NCBI GenBank assembly: GCA_963770375.1
Contig: CAVYPM010000021.1
Span: 1 to 64,000 of the forward strand
Reading direction: 5' to 3'
Length of the DNA: 64,000 bases
Source of the DNA: DASVBE01 sp963770375
Lineage (GTDB): Bacteria > Actinomycetota > Actinomycetes > Streptosporangiales > Streptosporangiaceae
This document shows positions 1 through 7,271 of this stretch, piece after piece. Under the pieces are notes generated by a model that was not told where the DNA came from, did not search any database, and saw nothing but the letters and a program-made list of their open reading frames with translations. How positions within the stretch are numbered: position 1 is the first letter of the stretch; every line of letters begins with the position of its first letter. The translations under genes and the position numbers were made by a program.

Positions 1-1
1 C

Positions 2-979
2 CGGGAGCGGGCCGATTCCGAGGCGGCGGCCCGCCGGTCCGAGGTGCGGATGCGGCAGTTCGTCGCCGACGCCAGCCACGAGCTGCGGACCCCGCTGACC
101 ACGATTCGCGGCTTCGCCGAGCTGTACCGGCAGCGCGGCGGCCTGGAGAACGGCGCCAACGGCATCCCCCGGGCCGACCTGGACCGGATCATGCGGCGGC
201 TGGAGCAGGAAGCTTCCCGGATGGGCGTGCTAGTCGAGGACCTGCTGCTGCTGGCGCGGCTGGACCAGCAGCGCCCGCTGGACAGCCGGCCGGTGGACCT
301 GCTCACGCTGGCCGCCGACGCGGTGCACGACGCCCGGGTGATGGCCCCGCAGCGCAGCATCAACCTGACCGTCGAGCTGGGTGCCGCTCCCATCGTGCTC
401 GGCGACGACGTACGGTTGCGTCAGGTGATCGGCAACCTGATGAGCAACGCGCTGGTCCACACCCCGGACGGCACGCCCGTCGAGGTCCGAATACGGCCGG
501 GCACCCCGGACGGGGAGCGCGCCGGACCGCCCGTGCCGAGCGGCGCAGCGCCGCAAGGCCAGGCGAGCGCCCCCCGCTCCGGGGTGCCTGGCGCCCCCCG
601 CCGGTGGCCGACGGTCCAGGTGGAGGTGGCCGACCACGGCCCGGGGCTGACCCCGGAGCAGGCCGATCGGGTCTTCGAGCGCTTCTACCGCGCGGACCAG
701 GCCAGGACCCGGCAGGCCGGCGGCACCGGCCTCGGGCTGGCCATCGTGTCCGCGCTGGTCACCGCGCACGGCGGCACGGTCACCGCAGAGCCGACCCCGG
801 GCGGCGGCGCGACCTTCCGTATCGTCCTGCCGCTGGCCCCCGAGGTCGTCGACCATGACATCCCGTCCGAGGACGCCCCGCCCGCAGATAGCACAGGGGC
901 GGGCGACGGGGGCGCGGACGGCCCGAGCGCGGACGCGGTGACCGGACCCGGCCCGGTGAATCCCGCGACAGCCAGCTAG
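2..979 (+). CDS. Sensor histidine kinase, 5'-truncated by window edge
   Basis: C-terminal catalytic part of a membrane-type two-component sensor kinase. The frame is open from base 2, so the true start lies before the window. The H-box FVADASHELRTPL has the phospho-accepting His at about residue 26 of the visible part. An N-box (NLMSNALVH), a D-box (VADHGPGL) and a G-box (GGTGLGLAIV) follow, so the HisKA and HATPase_c domains are complete. A Pro/Ala/Gly-rich insert (about positions 505-605) separates the N-box and D-box strands and is longer than usual. The C-terminal tail is a low-complexity Asp/Gly/Ala run. The stop overlaps the stop of the convergent gene within a CTAG. The kinase substrate regulator must lie upstream of the window. 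Family is clear; the stimulus is unknown. Confidence 0.9.
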   Translation, partial: RERADSEAAARRSEVRMRQFVADASHELRTPLTTIRGFAELYRQRGGLENGANGIPRADLDRIMRRLEQEASRMGVLVEDLLLLARLDQQRPLDSRPVDLLTLAADAVHDARVMAPQRSINLTVELGAAPIVLGDDVRLRQVIGNLMSNALVHTPDGTPVEVRIRPGTPDGERAGPPVPSGAAPQGQASAPRSGVPGAPRRWPTVQVEVADHGPGLTPEQADRVFERFYRADQARTRQAGGTGLGLAIVSALVTAHGGTVTAEPTPGGGATFRIVLPLAPEVVDHDIPSEDAPPADSTGAGDGGADGPSADAVTGPGPVNPATAS

Positions 980-1870
980 CCGCCCGCGGCCAGCGCGGCC
1001 CGCGCCGCGTCCCGGACCGGCCCCGCGTAGCCCGCGCCGAACAGGCAGGCGTGCACGAGCAGCGGGTGCAGCTGATGCAGCGGCACGCGCTGGCGCCAGC
1101 CTTCGGCCAGCGGCGCCACCTCGTGGTAGGCGGCCAGGATCCGGTCCAGGTACGGCGCGCCGAACAAGGCCAGCATGGCCAGGTCGGACTCGCGGTGGCC
1201 GCCGTGCGCCGCGGGGTCGATCAGCACCCCGCGGCCGCCGGACCACAGCACGTTGCCGGACCAGCAGTCGCCGTGCAGCCGGGCGGGCGGCTCGGCGGGC
1301 CCGGCCAGCGCCGTCACGGCCGGCCACCTCCTCGACCAGCCGGGCGCCGTCCGGGCCGAGCGCGCCGGCGTCCACCGCCCGGCGGGCGAACGGCAGCAGC
1401 CTGCGGGCCGCGTACCACTCCGGCCAGGACCCGCCCGGCTCGTCTTGCTCGTTGGGCAGGGGAAGGCTGGCGATGAACCCGGCCCACGGCGCGCCGAAGC
1501 TGTCCGCGCCGGCCGCGTGCAGCCGGGCCAGGTCCCGGCCGAACCGCTCGGCCGCGGCTGGGCTGGCAGGCTCGCCGTCCACCCAGGACACCACCAGCGC
1601 GCCCGGGCCGGCGCCGAGAACCTGCGGGACCGGGACCGCGCCGGCGTCCGCCAGCCAGCGCAGCCCGGCGGCCTCGGCCTCGAACACCCCGTCCAGGCCG
1701 GTGGCGGCCACCTTCGCGAACGCCTGCTCCCCGGTGGCCAGTGTGACCCGGCAGTGCTGCCACCGGTGCTGGCCCCCGGCCGGCTGGACCCGCCGCGGCG
1801 GCGCGCCGGTGACCGCGGCCACCCGCGCCGCCAGGCCGCCAGCTGCGCCGGGGTCCCCGGCGGGCGGCAC
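976..1870 (-). CDS. Fructosamine kinase / aminoglycoside phosphotransferase-like kinase (frameshifted)
   Basis: Predicted small-molecule kinase of the fructosamine-3-kinase family, which phosphorylates ketoamine groups on glycated amines or proteins. The N-terminal part (start GTG at 1870) carries a nucleotide-binding strand with the Lys in EQAFAKVA, and the hinge motif VVSWVDGE. After about position 1320 the protein continues in another frame with the catalytic loop LHGDCWSGNVLW and the metal-binding IDPAAHGGHRESDLAM. One extra base (likely in GGCCGTGACG) explains the shift; otherwise the fold is complete. It begins 6 nt after the phosphatase stop, so the two are probably one operon. A protein phosphatase next to a fructosamine-type kinase is a plausible protein-repair pair, but this is inference. 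Treat as an intact gene with a sequence error unless resequencing says otherwise. Confidence 0.8.
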
Positions 1871-1876
1871 CGCGGG

Positions 1877-2474
1877 CTAGCCCATCGGGCTGCGCGGGCG
1901 CTCGCCGAGCAGCCGGGTCAGCTGCGCGGCCAGGCCGATGCACGCCGCCCGGATCAGGTCGAAGGACAGCGCGTAGTCCTCCAGCGTGCCGTGGTACGGG
2001 TCGGGCACTTCGCCCTCGTACGGGTCGGCGCGAGACGTCCGCCGCGCCGTCCGCGGCCGTGTCCGGGTCGAACGTGCGCAGCAGCCGGATCCGGTAGCCC
2101 GCGGTTTCGTCGTCGGTGGCCATCGCGTGCAGGTCGGCCAGGTTGTACCGGTCCATCGCGAGGATCAGGTCGAACCGGCCCAGCCAGGATCCGTTCAGCT
2201 GCCGGGCCCGGTGCCGGGACCCGTCGTAACCGCGCCCGGCCAGCTCGGCGCGGGCGCCCTGGTCCATCCCCGTGCCCAGGTGCCAGTCCCCCGTTCCCGC
2301 GCTCTCCACCTCGACCGCGCTGGTCAGGCAGGCCATTGTCAGCTCCGCGCGGAGCACGGCCTCGGCCGTCGGCGACCGGCAGATGTTGCCGAGGCAGACG
2401 GCCAGGATCCGGTAGGTGCCGTTCGCGTTGCGGGGCTGGGGCGGCACGCCCCGGACGGCCACATGGTCGGGCAT
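1877..2474 (-). CDS. Low-molecular-weight protein-tyrosine phosphatase (frameshifted)
   Basis: Cytosolic phosphatase that removes phosphate from tyrosine residues. The P-loop CLGNICRSP (C-x5-R-S) is near residue 29, and the general-acid DPY loop appears as DPYEGEVPDPYHG. These two parts lie in different frames; a single extra base near 2030 joins them. Start ATG at 2474 follows a G-rich ribosome-binding site, and the gene is divergent from the FAD oxidoreductase (79-nt shared promoter region). Length after correction is about 198 residues, slightly longer than the usual 150-165 because of an N-terminal extension before the P-loop. First gene of a two-gene operon with the fructosamine-kinase-like gene. 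Confidence 0.85.
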
Positions 2475-2553
2475 CCCCCCAGGATGCCTGATCCGGCGGC
2501 GTGTGCGGGCCAGCCCGGCCAGGGCTGGCCGGCCCGGGCCGCGGGCTGTCACC

Positions 2554-3948
2554 ATGGACGCCATGCCTGGTGCGCTGGCCTACCGGAAGCTGTCGTTCTG
2601 GCACGATACGGTGCCAGGATCGCTGGAGCCCCAAGATCCGCTGGACGGCGACTGTGACGCGGACGTGGCGATCGCCGGGGCCGGGTTCACCGGCCTGTGG
2701 ACTGCGTATTACCTAAAAAAGGCGCGCCCGGAACTCCGGGTCGTGGTGTGCGAGCGGGAGATCGCCGGTTTCGGCGCCTCGGGGCGCAACGGCGGCTGGT
2801 GCTCGGCCCTGTTCCCGGCGTCGCTGAGCAAACTGGACCGGATGGGCGGCCGGGACGCCGCGATCGCCATGTACCGGGCCATGCAGCAGACCGTCGACGA
2901 GGTCGGCGCGGCCGCGGCGGCCGAGGGCATCGACTGTCACTGGGCCAAGGGCGGCACCGTGCAGCTGGCCAGGTCCGCGGTCCAGCTGGAGCGGGCCCGC
3001 GCCGAGATCGCCGAGGCACGCGAGTTCGGGTTCGGCCCGGAGGATCTTGACCTGCTCGACCGGGACGCGGCCACGGCGATCGCCGCCGCGGACGGCGTGC
3101 TGGGCGGCGTGTACACCCCGCACTGCGCGGCGATCCACCCGTCCCGGCTGGCCCGCGGGCTGGCCGAGGCGGTCCGCCGGCACGGGGTGGCGCTGCACGA
3201 GAGCACCCCGGTCACCCGTATCGAGCCCGGCGCGCTGGTCACCGCGGCGGGCACGGTCCGGGCCCGGCACGTCATCCGGGCCACCGAGGGGTACACCCCG
3301 CAGCTGCCGGGCGAGCACCGCACGGTGATGCCGGTGTACTCGCTGATGATCGCCACCGAGCCGCTGCCGGACGCGGTGTGGGAGCACATTGGCCTGGCCG
3401 CCCGGCCCACGTTCGGCGACCTGCGGCACATGATCATCTACGGCCAGCGCACCGCGGACGGGCGGTTCGCGTTCGGCGGCCGGGGCGCGCCCTACCACCT
3501 CGGCTCGTCGGTCCGGCCGGCGTACGACCGGGTGCCCGCGGTGCACGCGGCGCTGCGCCGGACGCTGGCCGAGCTGTTCCCGGTGCTGGCCGACTTCAAG
3601 GTCACGCACACCTGGGGCGGGCCGCTCGGCATCCCGCGGGACTGGTGCGCGTCGGTCGGGCTGGACCCGGCGACCGGCCTGGGCTGGGCCGGCGGCTACG
3701 TCGGCGACGGGGTGGCCACCACGAACCTGGCCGGCCGCACGCTAGCCGACCTGGTCCTGGGCCAGGACACCCCGCTGACCCGCCTGCCGTGGGTCGGCCA
3801 CCGGTCGCCGCGCTGGGAGACCGAGCCGCTGCGCTGGCTGGGGGCCAACGCCGGGCTCCAGCTGATGAGTTTCGCCGACCGCCACGAGTCCCGCACGGGG
3901 CGGCCGTCCCGGGCCGCGGACCTGTTCGGCCGGTTCCTCGGCCACTGA
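2554..3948 (+). CDS. FAD-dependent amine/amino-acid oxidoreductase (DadA/glycine-oxidase type)
   Basis: Flavoprotein of the DAO family that oxidises an amine or amino acid. A Rossmann FAD motif (DVAIAGAGFTG, residues about 38-47) is followed by the ERE end of the second strand and the FGASGRNGGW segment typical of the family. The C-terminal motif GYVGDGVATTNLAG binds the flavin. About 464 residues, full length for the family, with no signal peptide. Two in-frame ATGs (2554, 2563) are both possible starts. It is divergent from the phosphatase gene and followed by tRNA-Lys. The substrate cannot be told from sequence. Confidence 0.85.
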   Translation: MDAMPGALAYRKLSFWHDTVPGSLEPQDPLDGDCDADVAIAGAGFTGLWTAYYLKKARPELRVVVCEREIAGFGASGRNGGWCSALFPASLSKLDRMGGRDAAIAMYRAMQQTVDEVGAAAAAEGIDCHWAKGGTVQLARSAVQLERARAEIAEAREFGFGPEDLDLLDRDAATAIAAADGVLGGVYTPHCAAIHPSRLARGLAEAVRRHGVALHESTPVTRIEPGALVTAAGTVRARHVIRATEGYTPQLPGEHRTVMPVYSLMIATEPLPDAVWEHIGLAARPTFGDLRHMIIYGQRTADGRFAFGGRGAPYHLGSSVRPAYDRVPAVHAALRRTLAELFPVLADFKVTHTWGGPLGIPRDWCASVGLDPATGLGWAGGYVGDGVATTNLAGRTLADLVLGQDTPLTRLPWVGHRSPRWETEPLRWLGANAGLQLMSFADRHESRTGRPSRAADLFGRFLGH

Positions 3949-4035
3949 CAGCACACCCGCAGCACCCGCCCGCCGCAGTGATCATGAGCGTTTCGCACGG
4001 TCTGCCTGATGCTGCTAAGCTTCGCAGCGTTCCTA

Positions 4036-4108
4036 GCGCCGCTAGCTCAATTGGCAGAGCAGCGGACTCTTAATCCGCGGGTTCGGGGTTCGAGTCCCTG
4101 GCGGCGCA
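4036..4108 (+). tRNA. tRNA-Lys (anticodon CTT)
   Basis: Cloverleaf folds by eye: 7-bp acceptor stem GCGCCGC/GCGGCGC (4036-4042 with 4101-4107), D-arm GCTC..GAGC, anticodon stem GCGGA/TCCGC with loop CTCTTAA giving anticodon CTT, and T-arm with TTCGAGT. No CCA is encoded. A run of six T at 4125-4130 lies just downstream and may aid termination. I saw no repeat of the tRNA 3' end elsewhere in the window, so there is no sign of an attachment site. Confidence 0.95.
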
Positions 4109-4405
4109 CCCGTACTGACCTGGCTTTTTTGCTATCCCTTTACCCTGGTCGGCGGCCGTTTCCCGGCCGTGGTTGCTCCACGTTGGCTCGTCAGTCCGGA
4201 TCTTGTCGGCGGGGTCCGGTCAGCGCACCCAGTGAGTCCCTTCCGATGGTTGTACGCAGAGTGAAATCGGGCGGAGCGGCCAGCGGCGCTTACCACGGCG
4301 AGAGGTGATCCAGCAGCGCTGGCGTCGGCACCTGACGCCCAGCCGCCCTTTACCCGGGGCGGCCATGCCGACGACCCGCAGCGGTGCCGCCGTTCCCGTG
4401 CGGTG
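4109..4405. other. Intergenic, no gene seen
   Basis: About 300 nt between tRNA-Lys and the convergent HAD gene. Apart from the T-run after the tRNA I see no reading frame with a recognisable product, no strong hairpin and no repeat. Confidence 0.6.
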
Positions 4406-5116
4406 TCAGCCGGCCAGCGCCGCCGGCAGGCGGTCGAGGGCGGCCACGGTGACGTCCAGCGGCCGGCCGATCGTGTCGAACGGGGCGGCGGAGCGGTTCA
4501 CCCAGGCGGTGCGCATCCCGGCGGCGCTGGCCCCCACGCAGTCGAACGCGTTGCTGGTGACCAGCCGGACCCGCCCGGCCGGGCAGGACAGCCGCCCGGC
4601 CGCGTGCCGGTACGCCACCGGCGACGGCTTGAACACCCGGACCTCATCGACGCTGATCCGCTCGTCGAAGAAGCCGTCGAGGCCGCTGCTTGCGAGGCAG
4701 TTCCCGATCATCGCGGGGGTCCCGTTGGAGAACACCGCCAGCTCGTAGCCCAGGCCCGTCAGCGCCCGCAGCGCGGGCACGGCATCGGGGAACGGCTGCA
4801 GCTGGTCATACAGCTCGGCGAGCCGCCCGGCCTGCCCGGTGGGCAGGCGCGCCCCCAGGGAGGCGAGGGCGAAGTCGAGCGCGCGGGACGTCACCCAGCG
4901 GAAGTCCTCATAGTGGCCCATCGCCGTGAGCCGGAACGAGTACTCCAGCTGCTTGGCCCGCCAGAGCCGGGCCGCCTCAAGACCGGCAGGCTCGCCGAGC
5001 AGCCGGCCAAGCTCGCCGGCGATGGCGATCGGGTCGACCAGCGTCCCGTACAGGTCGAACGCCAGAACCTCGCGGTTCGCCGCCGCCCCGTCCGGGTCTT
5101 CGCCCGCGTCAGCCAC
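4406..5116 (-). CDS. HAD-superfamily hydrolase, haloacid-dehalogenase type II-like
   Basis: About 236-residue hydrolase of the HAD fold. Motif I FDLYGTLVD carries the nucleophile Asp and the acid Asp two residues on. Motif II is VFSNGTP, motif III has the Lys in VRVFKPSP, and motif IV is VTSNAFD. The spacing and the cap region (EYSFRL...MGHYEDF) resemble L-2-haloacid dehalogenases, but many such proteins are phosphatases of unknown substrate. Start chosen as GTG 5116 because it overlaps the end of the upstream small gene (stop 5109-5111), which suggests translational coupling. The longer frame upstream has no conserved content. Confidence 0.82.
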   Translation of the reverse strand: MADAGEDPDGAAANREVLAFDLYGTLVDPIAIAGELGRLLGEPAGLEAARLWRAKQLEYSFRLTAMGHYEDFRWVTSRALDFALASLGARLPTGQAGRLAELYDQLQPFPDAVPALRALTGLGYELAVFSNGTPAMIGNCLASSGLDGFFDERISVDEVRVFKPSPVAYRHAAGRLSCPAGRVRLVTSNAFDCVGASAAGMRTAWVNRSAAPFDTIGRPLDVTVAALDRLPAALAG

Positions 5117-5324
5117 GGGTGATCGCCAGCAGGAGCCCGTTGACACCCTCGCCGTACGGGCCGGAGGCCGCCAGGTGGGCGGCCACGCCCGGGTCCCGCC
5201 CGGCCGCGTCCCGGCCGGCGGCCACAAGGCCGGGGTAACCGTGCAGGATGGCTATCGCCTCCTCGCTGCCGACGTCGCACGGGTCGGTCCGCAGGAACCG
5301 CTCCAGCCTCTCCAGGTCGCTCAT
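5109..5324 (-). CDS. Small protein, degenerate anti-sigma-like (zinc ligands lost)
   Basis: 71-residue protein of the DP-x-DVG-x-EA...HL-x-x-GP-x-GE layout seen in small actinobacterial zinc-finger proteins encoded next to ECF sigma factors. From memory of that family, the positions normally occupied by Cys read Ser, Ser and Tyr here (GSEEA, ASGPYGE), so a zinc site is unlikely; only the His of AAHLAA remains. Its ATG overlaps the stop of an apparent sigma-factor tail by ATGA, the normal arrangement for a sigma/anti-sigma pair, and its own end overlaps the HAD start. Probably a relic partner of the lost sigma factor. The family call is tentative. Confidence 0.5.
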   Translation of the reverse strand: MSDLERLERFLRTDPCDVGSEEAIAILHGYPGLVAAGRDAAGRDPGVAAHLAASGPYGEGVNGLLLAITRG

Positions 5325-5475
5325 CGCTGCTCCAAGCCCGGTTCTTCCAGATACCCGTTGGCGGTCACGGCCCGGCGGATCTTACGCCCGCGCGTCGATA
5401 CCACCTTGTAGATGGCGTTGCGCGGCAGGCCGAGCCGGGACGCCCGATTTCGGCGCTTGTCACGATAGGTGGCAT
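5321..5475 (-). pseudogene. ECF sigma factor 3' remnant (region 4 tail)
   Basis: A 50-codon open frame without a start encodes RLGLPRNAIYKVV...RGRKIRRAV..NGYLEE, which resembles the region-4 helix and C-terminus of actinobacterial ECF sigma factors (LG-x-x-RNA-x-YK...R-x-K-x-R). It lies directly after the stop of the SRPBCC gene in the same frame and ends in an ATGA overlap with the small anti-sigma-like gene. The rest of the sigma gene is gone, presumably deleted when the ArsR-SRPBCC module arrived. Identification rests on pattern memory only. Confidence 0.45.
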
Positions 5476-5476
5476 A

Positions 5477-5959
5477 TCAGTGGCCCTCCTTCAGCAGCGC
5501 GGCGTAGCGGTCCAGGTACAGCGGCCACCCCTGCGGCCCGTCGACGCCGTCGGTGACCGTTTCCCATCCGGGACCATGCCGGTCGAGATGCCGGTGCTCC
5601 AGTTCCACCCGCGTGCAGGCCGGCGTCTCGGCGTGGAACCGGACCTCGACCTCACTGGTCTGGGCGTGGTCGGTCTCGATCGTCCACTGCGGGCTGATAT
5701 CCCAGCTGAACACCACCCGGTCAGGCGGGTCATAGGCCAGGATCCGCGCCCACCGGCACTCGCTGCCGTCCGCGGCCCGGTCGACGATGCTGCCGCCGAC
5801 CCGGGGCTCGAACACCGTCGCGGTGATCGGCGCTCCGAGCAGGTTGTGCTCCGGTGGCTTGAAGTCCCCGAAACGGTCGGTGAATACCGTGAAAGCCCGC
5901 TCAATCGGGGCGTCCACGACGATGTGCTTGCGGACCGTCGCGGTCTCGGTCTGGGCCAT
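5477..5959 (-). CDS. SRPBCC (AHSA1-type) domain protein
   Basis: 160-residue START/Bet v1-like single-domain protein. The N-terminal strand VRKHIVVDAPIERAFTVFTD and the C-terminal helix GWPLYLDRYAALL frame the domain, and the central GGSIVDRA..GSECRWARILAYDPPDRVVFSWDIS is typical of AHSA1-type proteins. It is encoded immediately after an ArsR-type repressor gene; stop and start share TGATG, so the two are translated together. Such ArsR-SRPBCC pairs are common in actinobacteria; the ligand is unknown. Start taken as the ATG at 5959, not the TTG one codon earlier. Confidence 0.85.
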   Translation of the reverse strand: MAQTETATVRKHIVVDAPIERAFTVFTDRFGDFKPPEHNLLGAPITATVFEPRVGGSIVDRAADGSECRWARILAYDPPDRVVFSWDISPQWTIETDHAQTSEVEVRFHAETPACTRVELEHRHLDRHGPGWETVTDGVDGPQGWPLYLDRYAALLKEGH

Positions 5960-6279
5960 CAAGCCTCCTCGGTCGGTGCTTCCGCGGCGTCGGCGTATCC
6001 GGCCAGCGCCCGCTGCCAGTAGGTGTCGAGCTGATCCCGCAAGGCCGCCAGGGCGACCGGGTTGAGCCGGTAGATCCGGCGTGTTCCTGCGGCCACGTCC
6101 TCAACCAGGCCGGCGTCCTTGAGGATTTTCAGATGCTGGGACACAGCCGACCGGGTCACCGGCAGTCCCGCGGCCAGCTGCCCGACCGCCTGCGGGCCTT
6201 CGGCCAGGGACGCCACGATGGCGCGGCGCGTGCCGTCGGCCAGCGCACCCCAGCCTTCATCATCTCGGTTAGCGATCAC
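5959..6279 (-). CDS. ArsR-family transcriptional repressor
   Basis: 106-residue winged-helix regulator. The DGTRRAIVASLAEGPQAVGQLA segment precedes the recognition helix TRSAVSQHLKILKDAG, then the wing GTRRIYRLN. No Cys-based metal site (CVC) is visible, so it is probably the non-metal ArsR type that accompanies SRPBCC proteins. Start is a GTG at 6279 that lies inside one of two tandem GTTAG-N6-CTAAC palindromes, which implies strong autorepression. Confidence 0.88.
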   Translation of the reverse strand: MIANRDDEGWGALADGTRRAIVASLAEGPQAVGQLAAGLPVTRSAVSQHLKILKDAGLVEDVAAGTRRIYRLNPVALAALRDQLDTYWQRALAGYADAAEAPTEEA

Positions 6280-6300
6280 TAACCGTTAGAATCTCCTAAC
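6268..6300. promoter_or_regulatory. Two tandem ArsR operators
   Basis: Two copies of GTTAG-N6-CTAAC at 6268-6283 and 6285-6300, start-to-start spacing 17 nt. The first contains the GTG start codon of the ArsR gene. The copies are symmetric and close to each other, so two dimers could bind side by side. The link to this ArsR is by position and symmetry. Confidence 0.7.
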
Positions 6301-6462
6301 CGATGCTCCGATGTCAAGATACCGGAGGGAGCAGGCCTCCGGCCGAACCCGGAGCCCTTGCACCTCAGCAGGGCTGCAAGCCAGCTGCAAGGAGTGCCAC
6401 CGAGGCTGAGCGGGACGGCACCACCTTCCCAGGAGGCCCGGCGTGGCCCGCGACGCATCGCG

Positions 6463-6654
6463 ATGACGGTTGATGAGCTTCTCGCCCAGGCCCGGGTCAC
6501 GCTGCCGCACCGCCCCTCGCCCTCCCAGGCACTGCGCGCCCAGGCCGAAGGCGCCCTGCTCATCGACATACGCGGCGATGACCAGCGGCGCGAAGATGGC
6601 CTCCGCGAGAGCCAGCACAGCGGACCGGGCGCAGCCGGCGCGGCAGTGCGATAG
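6463..6654 (+). pseudogene. Rhodanese-domain protein, N-terminal fragment
   Basis: 63 codons beginning at ATG 6463. MTVDELLAQARVTL followed by GALLIDIRGDDQRREDG matches the start of single-domain rhodanese-like proteins (the D-x-R loop before the catalytic cysteine). The catalytic Cys loop and the rest are missing, and after REDG the sequence is unrelated low complexity to the stop. Remnant of a lost gene. Confidence 0.5.
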
Positions 6655-6671
6655 TGAACTAGGAGGCACAC

Positions 6672-6971
6672 ATGGAGGCGCCAAATGTGTGGGTGGCCAA
6701 CGACGACGGGACCGAGATTATCCGGGCCAGGGAAATCGCCGCAGTCGGGCTCGACTACAGCGGCACCGTCACGGCACGGCTGGCCGGCCACGACAGCACG
6801 GTCGTGACGCTGGTCGCGCACCGGACGCATCATGACGAGGACAGGCCCGGCGATCTGCACCGTCAACTGCTTCGGGTCATGGCCCAGCTAAGCGATCCGT
6901 CAGTTGCGAGCATTGTGCGGCCCGTGCGTGACGAGTCACGCGGCTGGCAGTGGGTCAGCGAGCCGCTATAG
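6672..6971 (+). CDS. Hypothetical protein, 99 aa
   Basis: Short protein with an excellent ribosome-binding site (AGGAGG, 6661-6666) before ATG 6672. It starts EAPNVWVANDDGTEIIRA and ends with RGWQWVSEPL. The pattern of alternating hydrophobics suggests a small alpha/beta fold. No membrane segment, signal or recognised motif. It stands alone between a rhodanese remnant and a TPR remnant, so it is one of the few apparently live genes in this decayed stretch. Confidence 0.65.
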   Translation: MEAPNVWVANDDGTEIIRAREIAAVGLDYSGTVTARLAGHDSTVVTLVAHRTHHDEDRPGDLHRQLLRVMAQLSDPSVASIVRPVRDESRGWQWVSEPL

Positions 6972-7050
6972 CGGCAAGTGAAAGTCCGGGTCACCGGCAG
7001 GGCTTTCATGATGAGCCGCGGCCGGGGGCAACAAACACCCCAGGCTCGGA

Positions 7051-7205
7051 ATGCTGCTCCGGGTCCGCGGTGACCCAGATCTCGCCGCAGTGCGTCACCA
7101 GCAGGCGCTCGTACTGGCGCGCGAGATCGGCAGCTCGTCAGATGAGGCCCGAGCCCTTGCCGGACTAGCGCTTTACCCGTGGGGCGGATCGCGGCCCCCG
7201 GTTGA
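7051..7205 (+). pseudogene. TPR-type regulator fragment
   Basis: The phrase HQQALVLAREIGSSSDEARALAGL matches the tetratricopeptide units of large actinobacterial regulators of the BTAD/AfsR or LuxR class. It ends at the left end of the insertion sequence, and nothing recognisable of the gene continues on the other side. Only this one unit is left. Confidence 0.45.
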
Positions 7206-7211
7206 TCATGA

Positions 7212-7233
7212 ACGAAGCCCTTGGCCGATCATT
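7212..7233 (+). repeat. IS terminal inverted repeat, left
   Basis: Perfect inverse complement of 8675-8696; first base A at 7212 pairs with T at 8696. Confidence 0.9.
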
Positions 7234-7271
7234 CCTCTTGCGACAGAAGGATGATCTCGCCAAGGGCTTCG

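Noticed and set aside
4036..4108. tRNA-Lys as integration site of an element
   Set aside because: No repeat of the tRNA 3' end, no integrase and no phage or conjugation genes in the window.
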